DNA from: Roseitalea porphyridii
GTDB lineage: Bacteria > Pseudomonadota > Alphaproteobacteria > Rhizobiales > Rhizobiaceae
DNA: 64,000 nucleotides
Assembly (NCBI RefSeq): GCF_004331955.1
Contig: NZ_CP036532.1
Coordinates: 744,001 to 808,000 of the forward strand
Direction: 5' to 3'
Both the position numbers and the translations under genes were made by a program. Position 1 is the stretch's first letter. Each line of letters starts with the position of its first letter. Shown here piece by piece: positions 54,088-60,801 of this stretch. A model generated the notes under the pieces. That model was not told where the DNA came from. It made no database searches and saw nothing but the letters and a program-made list of their open reading frames with translations.

Positions 54088-54170
54088 ATTTCCCGTGCTT
54101 TGGCCCGTATCGCTTTCAAACTTTCATAGAGCGGGCTTTTCGAACAGGAACACGCTCGATCGCGTTCCGG
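54084..54170 (-). pseudogene. Frameshifted remnant of the zinc-finger protein gene
   Basis: The sequence corresponds to the 3' end of the intact gene at 55110-55367. Both share the DNA coding for IERVP.RK followed by SPLYE.LKA.R. In this copy one base is missing after the CGA codon (AA in place of AAG), which shifts the frame, and the upstream part is lost. The remaining frame ends in TGA overlapping the ATG of the 70-residue gene. So the small zinc-finger gene was duplicated and one copy has decayed. Confidence 0.65.
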
Positions 54171-54210
54171 CTACGAAACGAAGCTGCAGTTTCGAACTTC
54201 GGTCAGCGAC

Positions 54211-54558
54211 TCAGTTGGGGAGCCCCGCTCCATCGTCAGGAAGTTTCGGGTTTGGCGGCTTAAAACTTCCACCAGAATAGAACCCGGCGGAACCTCCGGT
54301 CACAGCGGCGATTTCAGATGCTATATTTTCGATCCTGGGGATAGGCGTAGGATTGAAGCCGGGGACAATACCCGGCGCAGCGCGCGGGCGGCCTTTGCCC
54401 ATTTTTTCAATCAGCGCCTCAGAGATATCAGAAACAGTTGTTTCCAAATACTTCATTAGCGTTCTGACAAATCCGTAGTCTTCGGCTTGCGCCGGGGTCG
54501 CGGCGCTGGAGAAAATGAGGGCTAGTGACACCGAACCGGCCTGCAAATATCGTTTCAT
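54211..54558 (-). CDS. Small secreted protein
   Basis: The 115-residue protein has a signal peptide (YLQAGSVSLALIFSSAATPA, cut after AQA), a short amphipathic part (TLMKYLETTVSDISEALIEK) and a long proline- and glycine-rich tail. I do not recognise a family. Exported proteins with such tails are common in transfer regions, but no link is proven. It overlaps the lipoprotein gene upstream by four bases, so the two are coupled. Confidence 0.6.
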   Translation of the reverse strand: MKRYLQAGSVSLALIFSSAATPAQAEDYGFVRTLMKYLETTVSDISEALIEKMGKGRPRAAPGIVPGFNPTPIPRIENIASEIAAVTGGSAGFYSGGSFKPPNPKLPDDGAGLPN

Positions 54559-54926
54559 TGCGCCGCTCCAATCACCCTAAACACACCTTGCCTGATGATC
54601 TTCTTTCCTTCTTTTACAGCCAATTCAGCGGTCGCCTTCCTTTGTTTTGTGCGGATACCGTCTTTTCCCTTGAACGATTCATTATACACAAATGTCGAAA
54701 ACGCCATTTCGTGGTCAGAGCATCGATCAAATGATGCATCTAGCGCATCATTTGGAATAACCGTTTCTCCCCCATTCGTTTCGAAGAAATCAGTAAACAC
54801 ACAGGCAGTCCAACGATCCAGTAAGGGTTTTGAACCATCAGGAAAAGGTTGCGTATCTGTGATGCACCCCGCGAGCAGGAATATAGAACCTAAAATTGAT
54901 AGAATTAAAGTATTTCGTTTTGTCAT
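54555..54926 (-). CDS. Small lipoprotein
   Basis: The 123-residue protein has a lipoprotein signal peptide (LILSILGSIFLLAGC, modified Cys at residue 21). The mature part has two further cysteines (WTACVFTDF, FDRCSDHEM) that could pair. The ATG at 54926 is chosen because the signal peptide begins there; upstream reading is unlikely to be coding. Coupled to the secreted protein gene at 54558. Function unknown; entry exclusion or envelope roles are common for such genes on mobile elements but are only a guess. Confidence 0.65.
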   Translation of the reverse strand: MTKRNTLILSILGSIFLLAGCITDTQPFPDGSKPLLDRWTACVFTDFFETNGGETVIPNDALDASFDRCSDHEMAFSTFVYNESFKGKDGIRTKQRKATAELAVKEGKKIIRQGVFRVIGAAQ

Positions 54927-55109
54927 TACACACTCTGTCAGCGTATTTATTTTCCATGGTACATGATGTGATTTCCTTGGACAGGAAGCAATCCTTTTTC
55001 TCGAAGGTTCTGTCGACAGTCGCTCAAGCCCGGCGTTTTCAGGCTCCAGGGCTTCCACCATCACCATGCCCTGCATGCCGCGCCATATTCGTTCAGGGCG
55101 CTTCGTCCT

Positions 55110-55367
55110 TCATTCTTCATAGCCGCTTTTCTCATCTCGCATAGCTTTCAGACGCTCATAAAGCGGGCTCTTTCGAGCAGGAACACGCTCGATCGCGCCC
55201 CACACGACAAAGGGACCCTCGGGGTCGTGCCCGGTGCCGCCGCATTCCTCGCAGGGTTTCATCGGCATCGTGCCGTGAACGTCGTACTCCCCCGCTCCGT
55301 CACATACGAAGCAGGGGGTGATGCGCTTCTCGTGAAGCCGTCCGTCAATGATCTTTCGTTCAGGCAT
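55110..55367 (-). CDS. Small DnaJ-type zinc-finger protein
   Basis: The 85-residue protein has two CxxCxGxG motifs, CFVCDGAG and CEECGGTG, about 20 residues apart. Together they can hold one zinc ion, as in the DnaJ cysteine-rich domain. A conserved tail (ERVPARKSPLYERLKAMRDE) follows. The ATG at 55367 overlaps the stop codon of the upstream gene (TAATG). A decayed copy of its 3' end lies at 54084. It may be a chaperone-like or nucleic-acid-binding accessory protein. Confidence 0.65.
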   Translation of the reverse strand: MPERKIIDGRLHEKRITPCFVCDGAGEYDVHGTMPMKPCEECGGTGHDPEGPFVVWGAIERVPARKSPLYERLKAMRDEKSGYEE

Positions 55368-56173
55368 TATCGGCACAGGGCCTCGTCTTTCTTTGCATCA
55401 AGGAATGAGCCGAAAACACCGCCGTTTTTGATTGCCGCATAAATTCCGCCCGGCGAAGATATCTTTTCCTGAAACAGGTCCACGGCATGGTCAGCCAGAC
55501 AAGTGCAAAACGTCGTCGCGTCATCCGCGGTCATCTTATCGAAAATCTTCGACTCCGTAACGCACTCGGGCACGCCTTCCGCGATCGCTACCTCCCTGTT
55601 CACGCATTGAGCGGGCATCGGCTCTTCAAAAATCCTATTCAACTGGTTCACCGAACCGACATAACCGTCGCCGTTAATTTCAGGGTGGTGTTCCTCCACA
55701 TAGTCGAGAAACTGCCCGGCGACGCAGTCGCAATCGAATACGTCCAGATTTTCGCACTTGCGTCGAATTTCTGCTTCAACCTTTCGTACGGTCGGGGAGT
55801 TGCGGCCGGCGCCTTTCACGATGGCGTGCCAACCGTCTGGAACGGACGGACCAATCTTGCCGATATCCTGATAGGGAACGGCAATCGCGGTACACTCCCC
55901 TTCCGACAATCGCTGCATACCCTGCGCCAACGTGTCATACGGGATCGCTTCCGATTGCAGCCTGTAAGAACGAAGAATGGCTTCGCTCCAATACGTTGAG
56001 ACACAAACCGGCTGCTCATAGAGGTCCATGAAATAGGTGATGGATTGTTCCCCAGTGAAAATCGCGTGGCCATGAATCCGGTCGAGCGGAACAGTTTCCT
56101 CGGCCCATACGCAGGTCGCCATGGCGAACAGCGCCATGGCGATTGATGCGGATCGGAGCGTCGCCAGCAACAT
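55367..56173 (-). CDS. Exported protein of unknown function
   Basis: The 268-residue protein has a signal peptide (LRSASIAMALFAMATCVWAE). The mature part is cysteine-rich: VCVSTYWSE, GECTAIAVPYQD, RKCENLDVFDCDCVAGQFLD, CVTES and FCTCLADHAV. The central EAIPYDTLAQGMQRLSEGEC to VPYQDIGKIGP section is reminiscent of periplasmic binding-protein-like folds, and the cysteines could form disulfides. I do not recognise the family. It is coupled to the zinc-finger gene downstream. Confidence 0.6.
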   Translation of the reverse strand: MLLATLRSASIAMALFAMATCVWAEETVPLDRIHGHAIFTGEQSITYFMDLYEQPVCVSTYWSEAILRSYRLQSEAIPYDTLAQGMQRLSEGECTAIAVPYQDIGKIGPSVPDGWHAIVKGAGRNSPTVRKVEAEIRRKCENLDVFDCDCVAGQFLDYVEEHHPEINGDGYVGSVNQLNRIFEEPMPAQCVNREVAIAEGVPECVTESKIFDKMTADDATTFCTCLADHAVDLFQEKISSPGGIYAAIKNGGVFGSFLDAKKDEALCR

Positions 56174-56195
56174 TCGTCGCCTCCCTGCTTCCCGG

Positions 56196-56591
56196 CTACT
56201 CTTTGTTGAGCGAGGGGATGGGCTGAAACTCATCCGCCATCGTGGCACCCTTTAGGGCCTTCTCGCTTTCTTTGCGCTGCTCTCCCTCCGTCCACTCCAG
56301 AGCAGCCAGTTCGCAAAGAGTACCGACAGCAAGGAGAGCCTCGGCCGCTGATTGGGAGAACACGACGCCAAAGCCTTTGACCACATCGGGCTTGGCGGAG
56401 TAGAGCGGGCTCCATTCTTCGGTTGCGCACAGTTTGTAGCCGCGCACATCCTCCCCGTTTTCGATTTTATTCAGAACGTCCTCGAGCCATGTGAAGTACC
56501 GGAACTCCGGTTCCTGTGCTCCGGCCTGTACCGTGATGAGAGAGATCAACGCCGCAAATGCGACCGCGAGTATGCGTTTCAGCGAGGACAT
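56196..56591 (-). CDS. Small exported protein of unknown function
   Basis: The 131-residue protein has a signal peptide (LKRILAVAFAALISLITVQA, cut after GAQ) and a mature part, FRYFTWLEDVLNKIENGEDV onward, with a single pair of cysteines (KLCATEEW, TLCELAALEW). It lies 22 bases upstream of the larger exported protein and is probably cotranscribed with it. No recognised domain. Confidence 0.6.
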   Translation of the reverse strand: MSSLKRILAVAFAALISLITVQAGAQEPEFRYFTWLEDVLNKIENGEDVRGYKLCATEEWSPLYSAKPDVVKGFGVVFSQSAAEALLAVGTLCELAALEWTEGEQRKESEKALKGATMADEFQPIPSLNKE

Positions 56592-56637
56592 GCTGCTTTC
56601 TCCTTTGAGATTTTGGGGTGATGTGAAACCGTTCGGG

Positions 56638-57126
56638 CTACCTGACGAACAACAGATAGATCAGGCCGAAGAAGGCTCCGGCGAAGGCGGCAGCCATGGC
56701 GGCCTGCAAAAGCCAGTCGATGGCATAGATGAGCCCTGCCAGCGCGACGTGACCGGCGAAAAAGCCGCCAATGGCCGCCGCCGGAAAGGCGAGCCACGCC
56801 AGCCAGCCCGCATTGAACGCGAGAATGTCAGTGGCGATCGCGGGGAAACCGATATGGAGCGCCGCCATCGCGATAATCGCTCCAAGGCAGGAGAACAGGA
56901 GAATGACAGCCGCCGGCATGTTCTCGATCAGCTTTTCGGTCGTGCGAAACGGTCTGTAACCGGCGCCAAGCGGATGAGGCTCCCCAGCCGCAGTCGCCGG
57001 TCTTTTTCGCTCGTCCTTCAGGCGCCGTTGCCTTTGGTACTCGGCACGGCCCAGCTGCCCCAGGCCTGACGTGGCATAGGGATCGCCGTTCAGTCCCCGT
57101 AGTAAATCCAGGTGATCGTTAGACAT
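56638..57126 (-). CDS. Membrane protein of unknown function
   Basis: The 162-residue protein has a soluble basic N-terminus of about 70 residues (AEYQRQRRLKDERKRPATAA). Three to four helices follow: AAVILLFSCLGAIIAMAALH, LAWLAFPAAAIGGFFAGHVA and AAMAAAFAGAFFGLIYLLF. I do not recognise a family. It is the first gene of the leftward run of exported and membrane proteins, so it may form a membrane complex with them. Confidence 0.6.
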   Translation of the reverse strand: MSNDHLDLLRGLNGDPYATSGLGQLGRAEYQRQRRLKDERKRPATAAGEPHPLGAGYRPFRTTEKLIENMPAAVILLFSCLGAIIAMAALHIGFPAIATDILAFNAGWLAWLAFPAAAIGGFFAGHVALAGLIYAIDWLLQAAMAAAFAGAFFGLIYLLFVR

Positions 57127-57339
57127 ATCCGGTGGTCTCCCGTTTCTGATGCAAGAGCAACCGGCGTCGGGGATGCGATAGTCTATTGTTTCTGCGCCAT
57201 TTAATTCATTGGACTACAAGATAACAATAGGGGTTCCTTTTGATATATTGCCATAAACCAAGTTTTCGTGTTGATTTTTATTCGCTTCCCTGATTCGATA
57301 GGCGAAACGACCGGCCAGCGCGGCTTTCCGCCGGATGCT

Positions 57340-57357
57340 CAAAAGGGACCCCTTTTG
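57340..57357. repeat. Candidate resolvase crossover site
   Basis: CAAAAGGGACCCCTTTTG is a perfect inverted repeat of two 8-base arms around a 2-base centre (AC), about 100 bases upstream of the serine recombinase gene. Serine recombinases cut with a 2-base stagger at such centres. A partly matching half-site (GGGGTTCCTTTTG, from about 57229) lies further upstream. The rest of the 330-base intergenic region holds no gene that I can support. Confidence 0.5.
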
Positions 57358-57456
57358 TCAGCGACCAGCCGGAGCGTTTGCCATGCACCAACCACCTGAA
57401 ATAGCAACGTTTTATTTCCCGTTGCGGCCCGCATCCGGCCCACGCACAATCTTCCC

Positions 57457-58047
57457 ATGAGGATTGGCTATGTGCGGGTGTCCGATGACGATCAAACCGA
57501 AGCGCTGCAAATGGATGCTTTGCAGGCCAGTGGCTGCGACCTGATCTATGGCGATCACGGCATTTCCGGCGCACGAGTTTGCCGCAAAGGTCTGGACCAG
57601 GTTCTCGGTGGCTTACAGTCCGGCGATACGCTGGTCGTCTGGAAACTCGATCGTCTCGGCCGGTCCACCGTGCACCTGCTTCAGCTCCTCGATGATCTGA
57701 GAGAGCGACAGGTTGATTTCATATCCGTGACGCAGGGCATCGACACGACGACGTCGGTCGGACGGATGGTCTATGGCCAGCTTGCCGTCTTCGCGGAATT
57801 CGAGCGCGAGCAAATCCGCGAGCGGACAAAGGCGGGAATGGCTGCCGCCAGACGTCGCGGAAAACATATCGGCAGACCCCGCAAGCTGACAGCTGTTCAG
57901 GTTTGTCTCGCAGCCAAACGGCTGGAAAACCAGAGCGATACGATTATTGGTATGGCAAGAGATTTCGGGGTTGCGCCTGTTACGCTCAGCAGGGCGCTGA
58001 ACGCACGGCGAAATGTGAAGGTCAGTCGGGCACGGGACCTGACTTAG
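57457..58047 (+). CDS. Serine recombinase (resolvase/invertase family)
   Basis: The 196-residue protein has the small serine recombinase layout. The catalytic Ser is in MRIGYVRVSDDDQ, at residue 9. Arg and other active-site residues are in VVWKLDRLGRS, the helix FAEFEREQIRERTKAGMAAA follows, and a C-terminal helix-turn-helix of Hin/Tn3 type reads RDFGVAPVTLSRALNA. It would resolve multimers or invert a segment at res-like sites such as the palindrome at 57340. Its 3' end overlaps the convergent ankyrin gene by 26 bases. Confidence 0.93.
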   Translation: MRIGYVRVSDDDQTEALQMDALQASGCDLIYGDHGISGARVCRKGLDQVLGGLQSGDTLVVWKLDRLGRSTVHLLQLLDDLRERQVDFISVTQGIDTTTSVGRMVYGQLAVFAEFEREQIRERTKAGMAAARRRGKHIGRPRKLTAVQVCLAAKRLENQSDTIIGMARDFGVAPVTLSRALNARRNVKVSRARDLT

Positions 58048-58714
58048 GCTCCTTCCATTTCATATGGGGATGCCTCACGGACATTATGCTAGCGACTATG
58101 TCGGGAAAGTGCCGTCCGTGTTCCATGGCCGTCTTTCCGGTAAAGTCAGTTATTCCAGTGTCTATCCCCTCCTGTCGAAGAAGGAACTCGGTCAGACGTT
58201 TAAGACCGCTGCCCGAAGCGGCCATCAATGGAGTTACGCCAGTCCGCTTGTCCTGATAGTTCAAAGCAGATGGATTATCTTGCAGAAGGGCCTCTACGCC
58301 TTCGATGTTGTTTTGCAGGCTCAACGATATTATTTCCGCGGGATCACGCTCTGAAATTTCGATTTCAAGAACTTCCTCGTCCTTAAGCCGGCGAATAAGC
58401 TTCTGGACCGCTTGGTTGTCATTTTGGAAGGCGATATCCCAAGGCGTTCTCAACCAGCTATCCCGCACTGCCATATGGTTGCTGCCGCGCCTGAACAGTT
58501 CTTCCGCGAGTTTCAAATGCTCAGATGATATCTCAACTTGGCCTTCCGGAAGAACCGCAACTGCATGAAGCGGCGAAAAATCCAGTCGCTCTCCGGAAAG
58601 ATCGATTTCACCGCCGAGAATCTGCCACGCCAAATTCCATTTTTTTTCGAAGATAGCCAAATTTAGGCGGTAGGCGGCCATTTGTGCTTTGCTAAGGTTT
58701 TCCTTCTTGTCCAT
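58022..58714 (-). CDS. Ankyrin-repeat protein
   Basis: The 230-residue protein carries ankyrin-type units: DFSPLHAVAVLPEG, a degenerate WLRTPWDIAFQNDNQAVQKL, and clearer ones GVTPLMAASGSGLKRLTEFL and DFTGKTAMEHGRHFPDIVA. There is no signal peptide or second domain, so it is probably a cytoplasmic protein-binding module. It is convergent with the resolvase gene; a link to defence or transfer is possible but not shown. Confidence 0.75.
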   Translation of the reverse strand: MDKKENLSKAQMAAYRLNLAIFEKKWNLAWQILGGEIDLSGERLDFSPLHAVAVLPEGQVEISSEHLKLAEELFRRGSNHMAVRDSWLRTPWDIAFQNDNQAVQKLIRRLKDEEVLEIEISERDPAEIISLSLQNNIEGVEALLQDNPSALNYQDKRTGVTPLMAASGSGLKRLTEFLLRQEGIDTGITDFTGKTAMEHGRHFPDIVASIMSVRHPHMKWKEPKSGPVPD

Positions 58715-58811
58715 CGAATATGAATTCTACGAGTCTTCTCGACCTGTAAGGTGGCTGTTTGTCCAGCCTACCGGCCGATAATAACCCGTCATTTATAGCT
58801 GAATTATACAT

Positions 58812-59672
58812 CTATATATTATATCCTTTGTCAAATAAATCCAAGTATTTTTCGTCATAATTATGATTCTTATAAATAACTACTCCAGTATCGTTTGGTT
58901 TATCTCTAGCCATCATCTCTCTGTCTGGTCTGCGCCCTTTTGACCAGTTCTTAAAAAGCCATTTTTCAAAACGGACCAGTTTTTCAAAAGCAACGTCGCT
59001 ATCAAAATCGATCGTACCGAGGCCTGCTTCTTCTGAGAAGTTCAAGTGTGACCACTTCTTAGGTTCACGCAAACGATTGTCGATTGCTCTGAATTGCATC
59101 GCAATCGTAACTCCGTTTTCAAGATTTCGCATATGGAGTTGGAGTTGGCCATTTGTCGGTATGGCAAATCCATCAAAGAAGAATCTTTGATATTCAAACG
59201 AATAACTAAAAGATAAAACTGCCCTCATAAGATGGACATTGTGTTCAGGAACATAATCCAGCAACAAATCACATAATATCGATCTGTTATCTTCCGATGC
59301 TAATGAGTAACATCCTGAGAACGATTTCATCGTCCCTGGATCTGTGTGTCTGCGTTTCATGATGGACATATAGGATTTCGCGCATTCCACTAAGTTCTCG
59401 TCTACGAAAAATATATTCATCCCAAAGGGTGAAGCTTGCGCAATGAACTCTGCAATTTGAAAGATTGTATTCTCGTGGCAGTTTTTGCCGTTACGTAGAT
59501 TGTCAATAGCTTTGGCAGATATTTTTTGCCCGTTCGCACGACGGGGTGCGTTTACTGATCTTGCGGCCGCGATACGCTTGGCAAGTTCCCAGCTTGTCCA
59601 GCGCTGTTTGAGCAGGAGGATTTCAACCTCACGCTGAACCCGTTCTCGCAGAATGTCCTTCATTGCGGTCAT
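58812..59672 (-). CDS. AT-rich hypothetical protein with HTH-like N-terminus
   Basis: The 286-residue protein has an N-terminal part resembling a lambda-repressor-like helix-turn-helix: TSWELAKRIAAARSV, then KISAKAIDNLRNGKNCHENT. The C-terminal 200 residues (FSYSFEYQRFFFDGFAIPTN and so on) are not recognised. The gene is visibly richer in A and T than its neighbours, indicating separate origin. It diverges from a 36-residue gene across a nested inverted repeat that could be its operator. The start may be the ATG at 59672 or 59663; neither has a good ribosome site. Confidence 0.6.
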   Translation of the reverse strand: MTAMKDILRERVQREVEILLLKQRWTSWELAKRIAAARSVNAPRRANGQKISAKAIDNLRNGKNCHENTIFQIAEFIAQASPFGMNIFFVDENLVECAKSYMSIMKRRHTDPGTMKSFSGCYSLASEDNRSILCDLLLDYVPEHNVHLMRAVLSFSYSFEYQRFFFDGFAIPTNGQLQLHMRNLENGVTIAMQFRAIDNRLREPKKWSHLNFSEEAGLGTIDFDSDVAFEKLVRFEKWLFKNWSKGRRPDREMMARDKPNDTGVVIYKNHNYDEKYLDLFDKGYNI

Positions 59673-59714
59673 TGGAGAAGTCTAGGCAGAAAACGCCGGA
59701 TGGGAAATCCGATG

Positions 59715-59755
59715 CACTCACCAAATGGGACGAAATCCCGCTCAGTTGGTGAGTG
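59715..59755. repeat. Nested inverted repeat in a divergent intergenic region
   Basis: CACTCACCAA (59715-59724) and TTGGTGAGTG (59746-59755) are perfect 10-base inverted arms. Inside them GGGA (59727-59730) and TCCC (59736-59739) form a second stem around CGAAA. Lying between two divergent genes, it could be an operator for the HTH-like protein at 58812 or a folded DNA/RNA signal. Confidence 0.5.
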
Positions 59756-59814
59756 AGAATGCAGTATTTCAGGGCTTGGTCGAATGGTTTGGCCAAGAAC
59801 TGAAAGGAAAAACG

Positions 59815-59925
59815 ATGTCCAACAAAGACGCTGAGCAAGGCCGCAGGGATGCCGGAAACGGCCTGCGCCCGAACCCCAATGGCAACGCGACTTACCAGTC
59901 AGCCTTCAAGAAGGCTGGCAAGTAA
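59815..59925 (+). CDS. Very small protein (36 residues)
   Basis: MSNKDAEQGRRDAGNGLRPN then PNGNATYQSAFKKAGK. The ATG at 59815 has AAAGGAAA upstream at good spacing. Codon usage is like that of neighbouring genes. The sequence is hydrophilic, basic and rich in Gly and Asn, with no domain. Its 3' part contains an 8-base inverted repeat (59900-59917), and a strong hairpin follows the stop. Confidence 0.5.
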   Translation: MSNKDAEQGRRDAGNGLRPNPNGNATYQSAFKKAGK

Positions 59926-59936
59926 GGAAGCAACCC

Positions 59937-59966
59937 GCCGTCCGGGCTTTGCAGAGCCCGGACGGC
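59937..59966. terminator. Strong GC hairpin after the 36-residue gene
   Basis: GCCGTCCGGGCT (59937-59948) pairs perfectly with AGCCCGGACGGC (59955-59966) around a 6-base loop, 11 bases after a stop codon. A second stem, CCGGCT/AGCCGG, follows by 59990. There is no T-run, so it may be an RNA-stabilising or processing structure rather than a classic terminator. Confidence 0.4.
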
Positions 59967-60021
59967 ATCTGCCCGGCTCTGGAAAGCCGGATGCCACACA
60001 GGATCAATTGGAGACTGACCG

Positions 60022-60174
60022 ATGCGTGACCCATTCATCATTAGCGGCGATCCGTTCTGGACGCCACATCCCGAATGCCCTTTTTGCGGAAGTCCGTGGG
60101 GCAGGTTCGTGGTGGCAAAGCCATTTACCCGGCGGTGCCGCTGCATTCCACTCGGCCCGATATACCTGGCCTGA
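60022..60174 (+). CDS. Small cysteine-rich (zinc-ribbon-like) protein
   Basis: A 50-residue protein, MRDPFIISGDPFWTPHPECP followed by FCGSPWGRF and ending RRCRCIPLGPIYLA. Four cysteines arranged as CPFC and CRC, about 16 residues apart, suggest a zinc ribbon. The ATG at 60022 has GGAG upstream (60010-60013). It is likely real because it sits in a tight row of small genes before the coupling protein. Function unknown. Confidence 0.5.
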   Translation: MRDPFIISGDPFWTPHPECPFCGSPWGRFVVAKPFTRRCRCIPLGPIYLA

Positions 60175-60292
60175 TGGGTGCAGCGATCACTAGCGCCGCT
60201 TGAGAACCCAAACCTTTGTCACTTCCTGCAACGTCCCGGCCCTTCGCCGGGGCGAACGGGAAAGGTGCGTCCAAAACCGAGGAACCATTGTC

Positions 60293-60502
60293 ATGAAGAA
60301 GCTGATCTCGATTCTGAGCAAAGCTGCCACGCTCGTTTTAGCCGTCTTTATCGGCGTCGTTGCCACCCTTGCACTCCTGACCACCAATGAACCGATCATG
60401 GCGGTCTTCGCAGCGATGGCGGATGATATTCCTGCCCGCTTCACTGTGGACTGCCGACAGGATGCGTCCGGGCAGGTCTGGTGCCGGAAGGTGTCGCCAT
60501 GA
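60293..60502 (+). CDS. Small single-span membrane protein before coupling protein
   Basis: A 69-residue protein with one N-terminal helix (ISILSKAATLVLAVFIGVVA to TLALL) and an exported C-terminal part with two cysteines (VDCRQDASGQVWCRKV) that could be bridged. The ATG at 60293 follows GAGGAA. Its stop overlaps the start of the next gene (ATGA), so the three genes 60293-62438 are translated as a unit and are probably all part of the DNA transfer apparatus. Confidence 0.65.
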   Translation: MKKLISILSKAATLVLAVFIGVVATLALLTTNEPIMAVFAAMADDIPARFTVDCRQDASGQVWCRKVSP

Positions 60503-60801
60503 CGCCGTTCCATCGTTCCACCGGTGCCATCGCCACGATCAACCTGAAGTTCGCCTATGGGATTTGCTTCGGGTTCATCGCCTGGCTGATCTGGCCGACC
60601 GGCATCAATTATTGGGGCTTCGGCCTGCTGAGCATCATGATCGCGCTTTCAGCGCTTGCCGTAACGGGCGGGGCCATTGTCACGCTTGTCAAACTGCTCG
60701 CCATCGAAAGCGCCATCCGGAATTTCTCCAGGCGTGGCCGTCAGCCCAAATCCGCAAAGCTCGCCGGTGACGACGACCTCGAACAAGCGGGGATGTTGTG
60801 A
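60499..60801 (+). CDS. Two-span membrane protein coupled to the T4CP gene
   Basis: A 100-residue protein with two helices, FAYGICFGFIAWLIWPTGI and FGLLSIMIALSALAVTGGAI, ending in a basic cytoplasmic tail. This two-helix hairpin is what normally forms the N-terminus of VirD4/TraG coupling proteins. The coupling protein encoded next lacks it. I infer that this is the membrane anchor supplied as a separate chain. The ATG at 60499 overlaps the upstream stop, and its own stop overlaps the coupling-protein start. Confidence 0.65.
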   Translation: MTPFHRSTGAIATINLKFAYGICFGFIAWLIWPTGINYWGFGLLSIMIALSALAVTGGAIVTLVKLLAIESAIRNFSRRGRQPKSAKLAGDDDLEQAGML

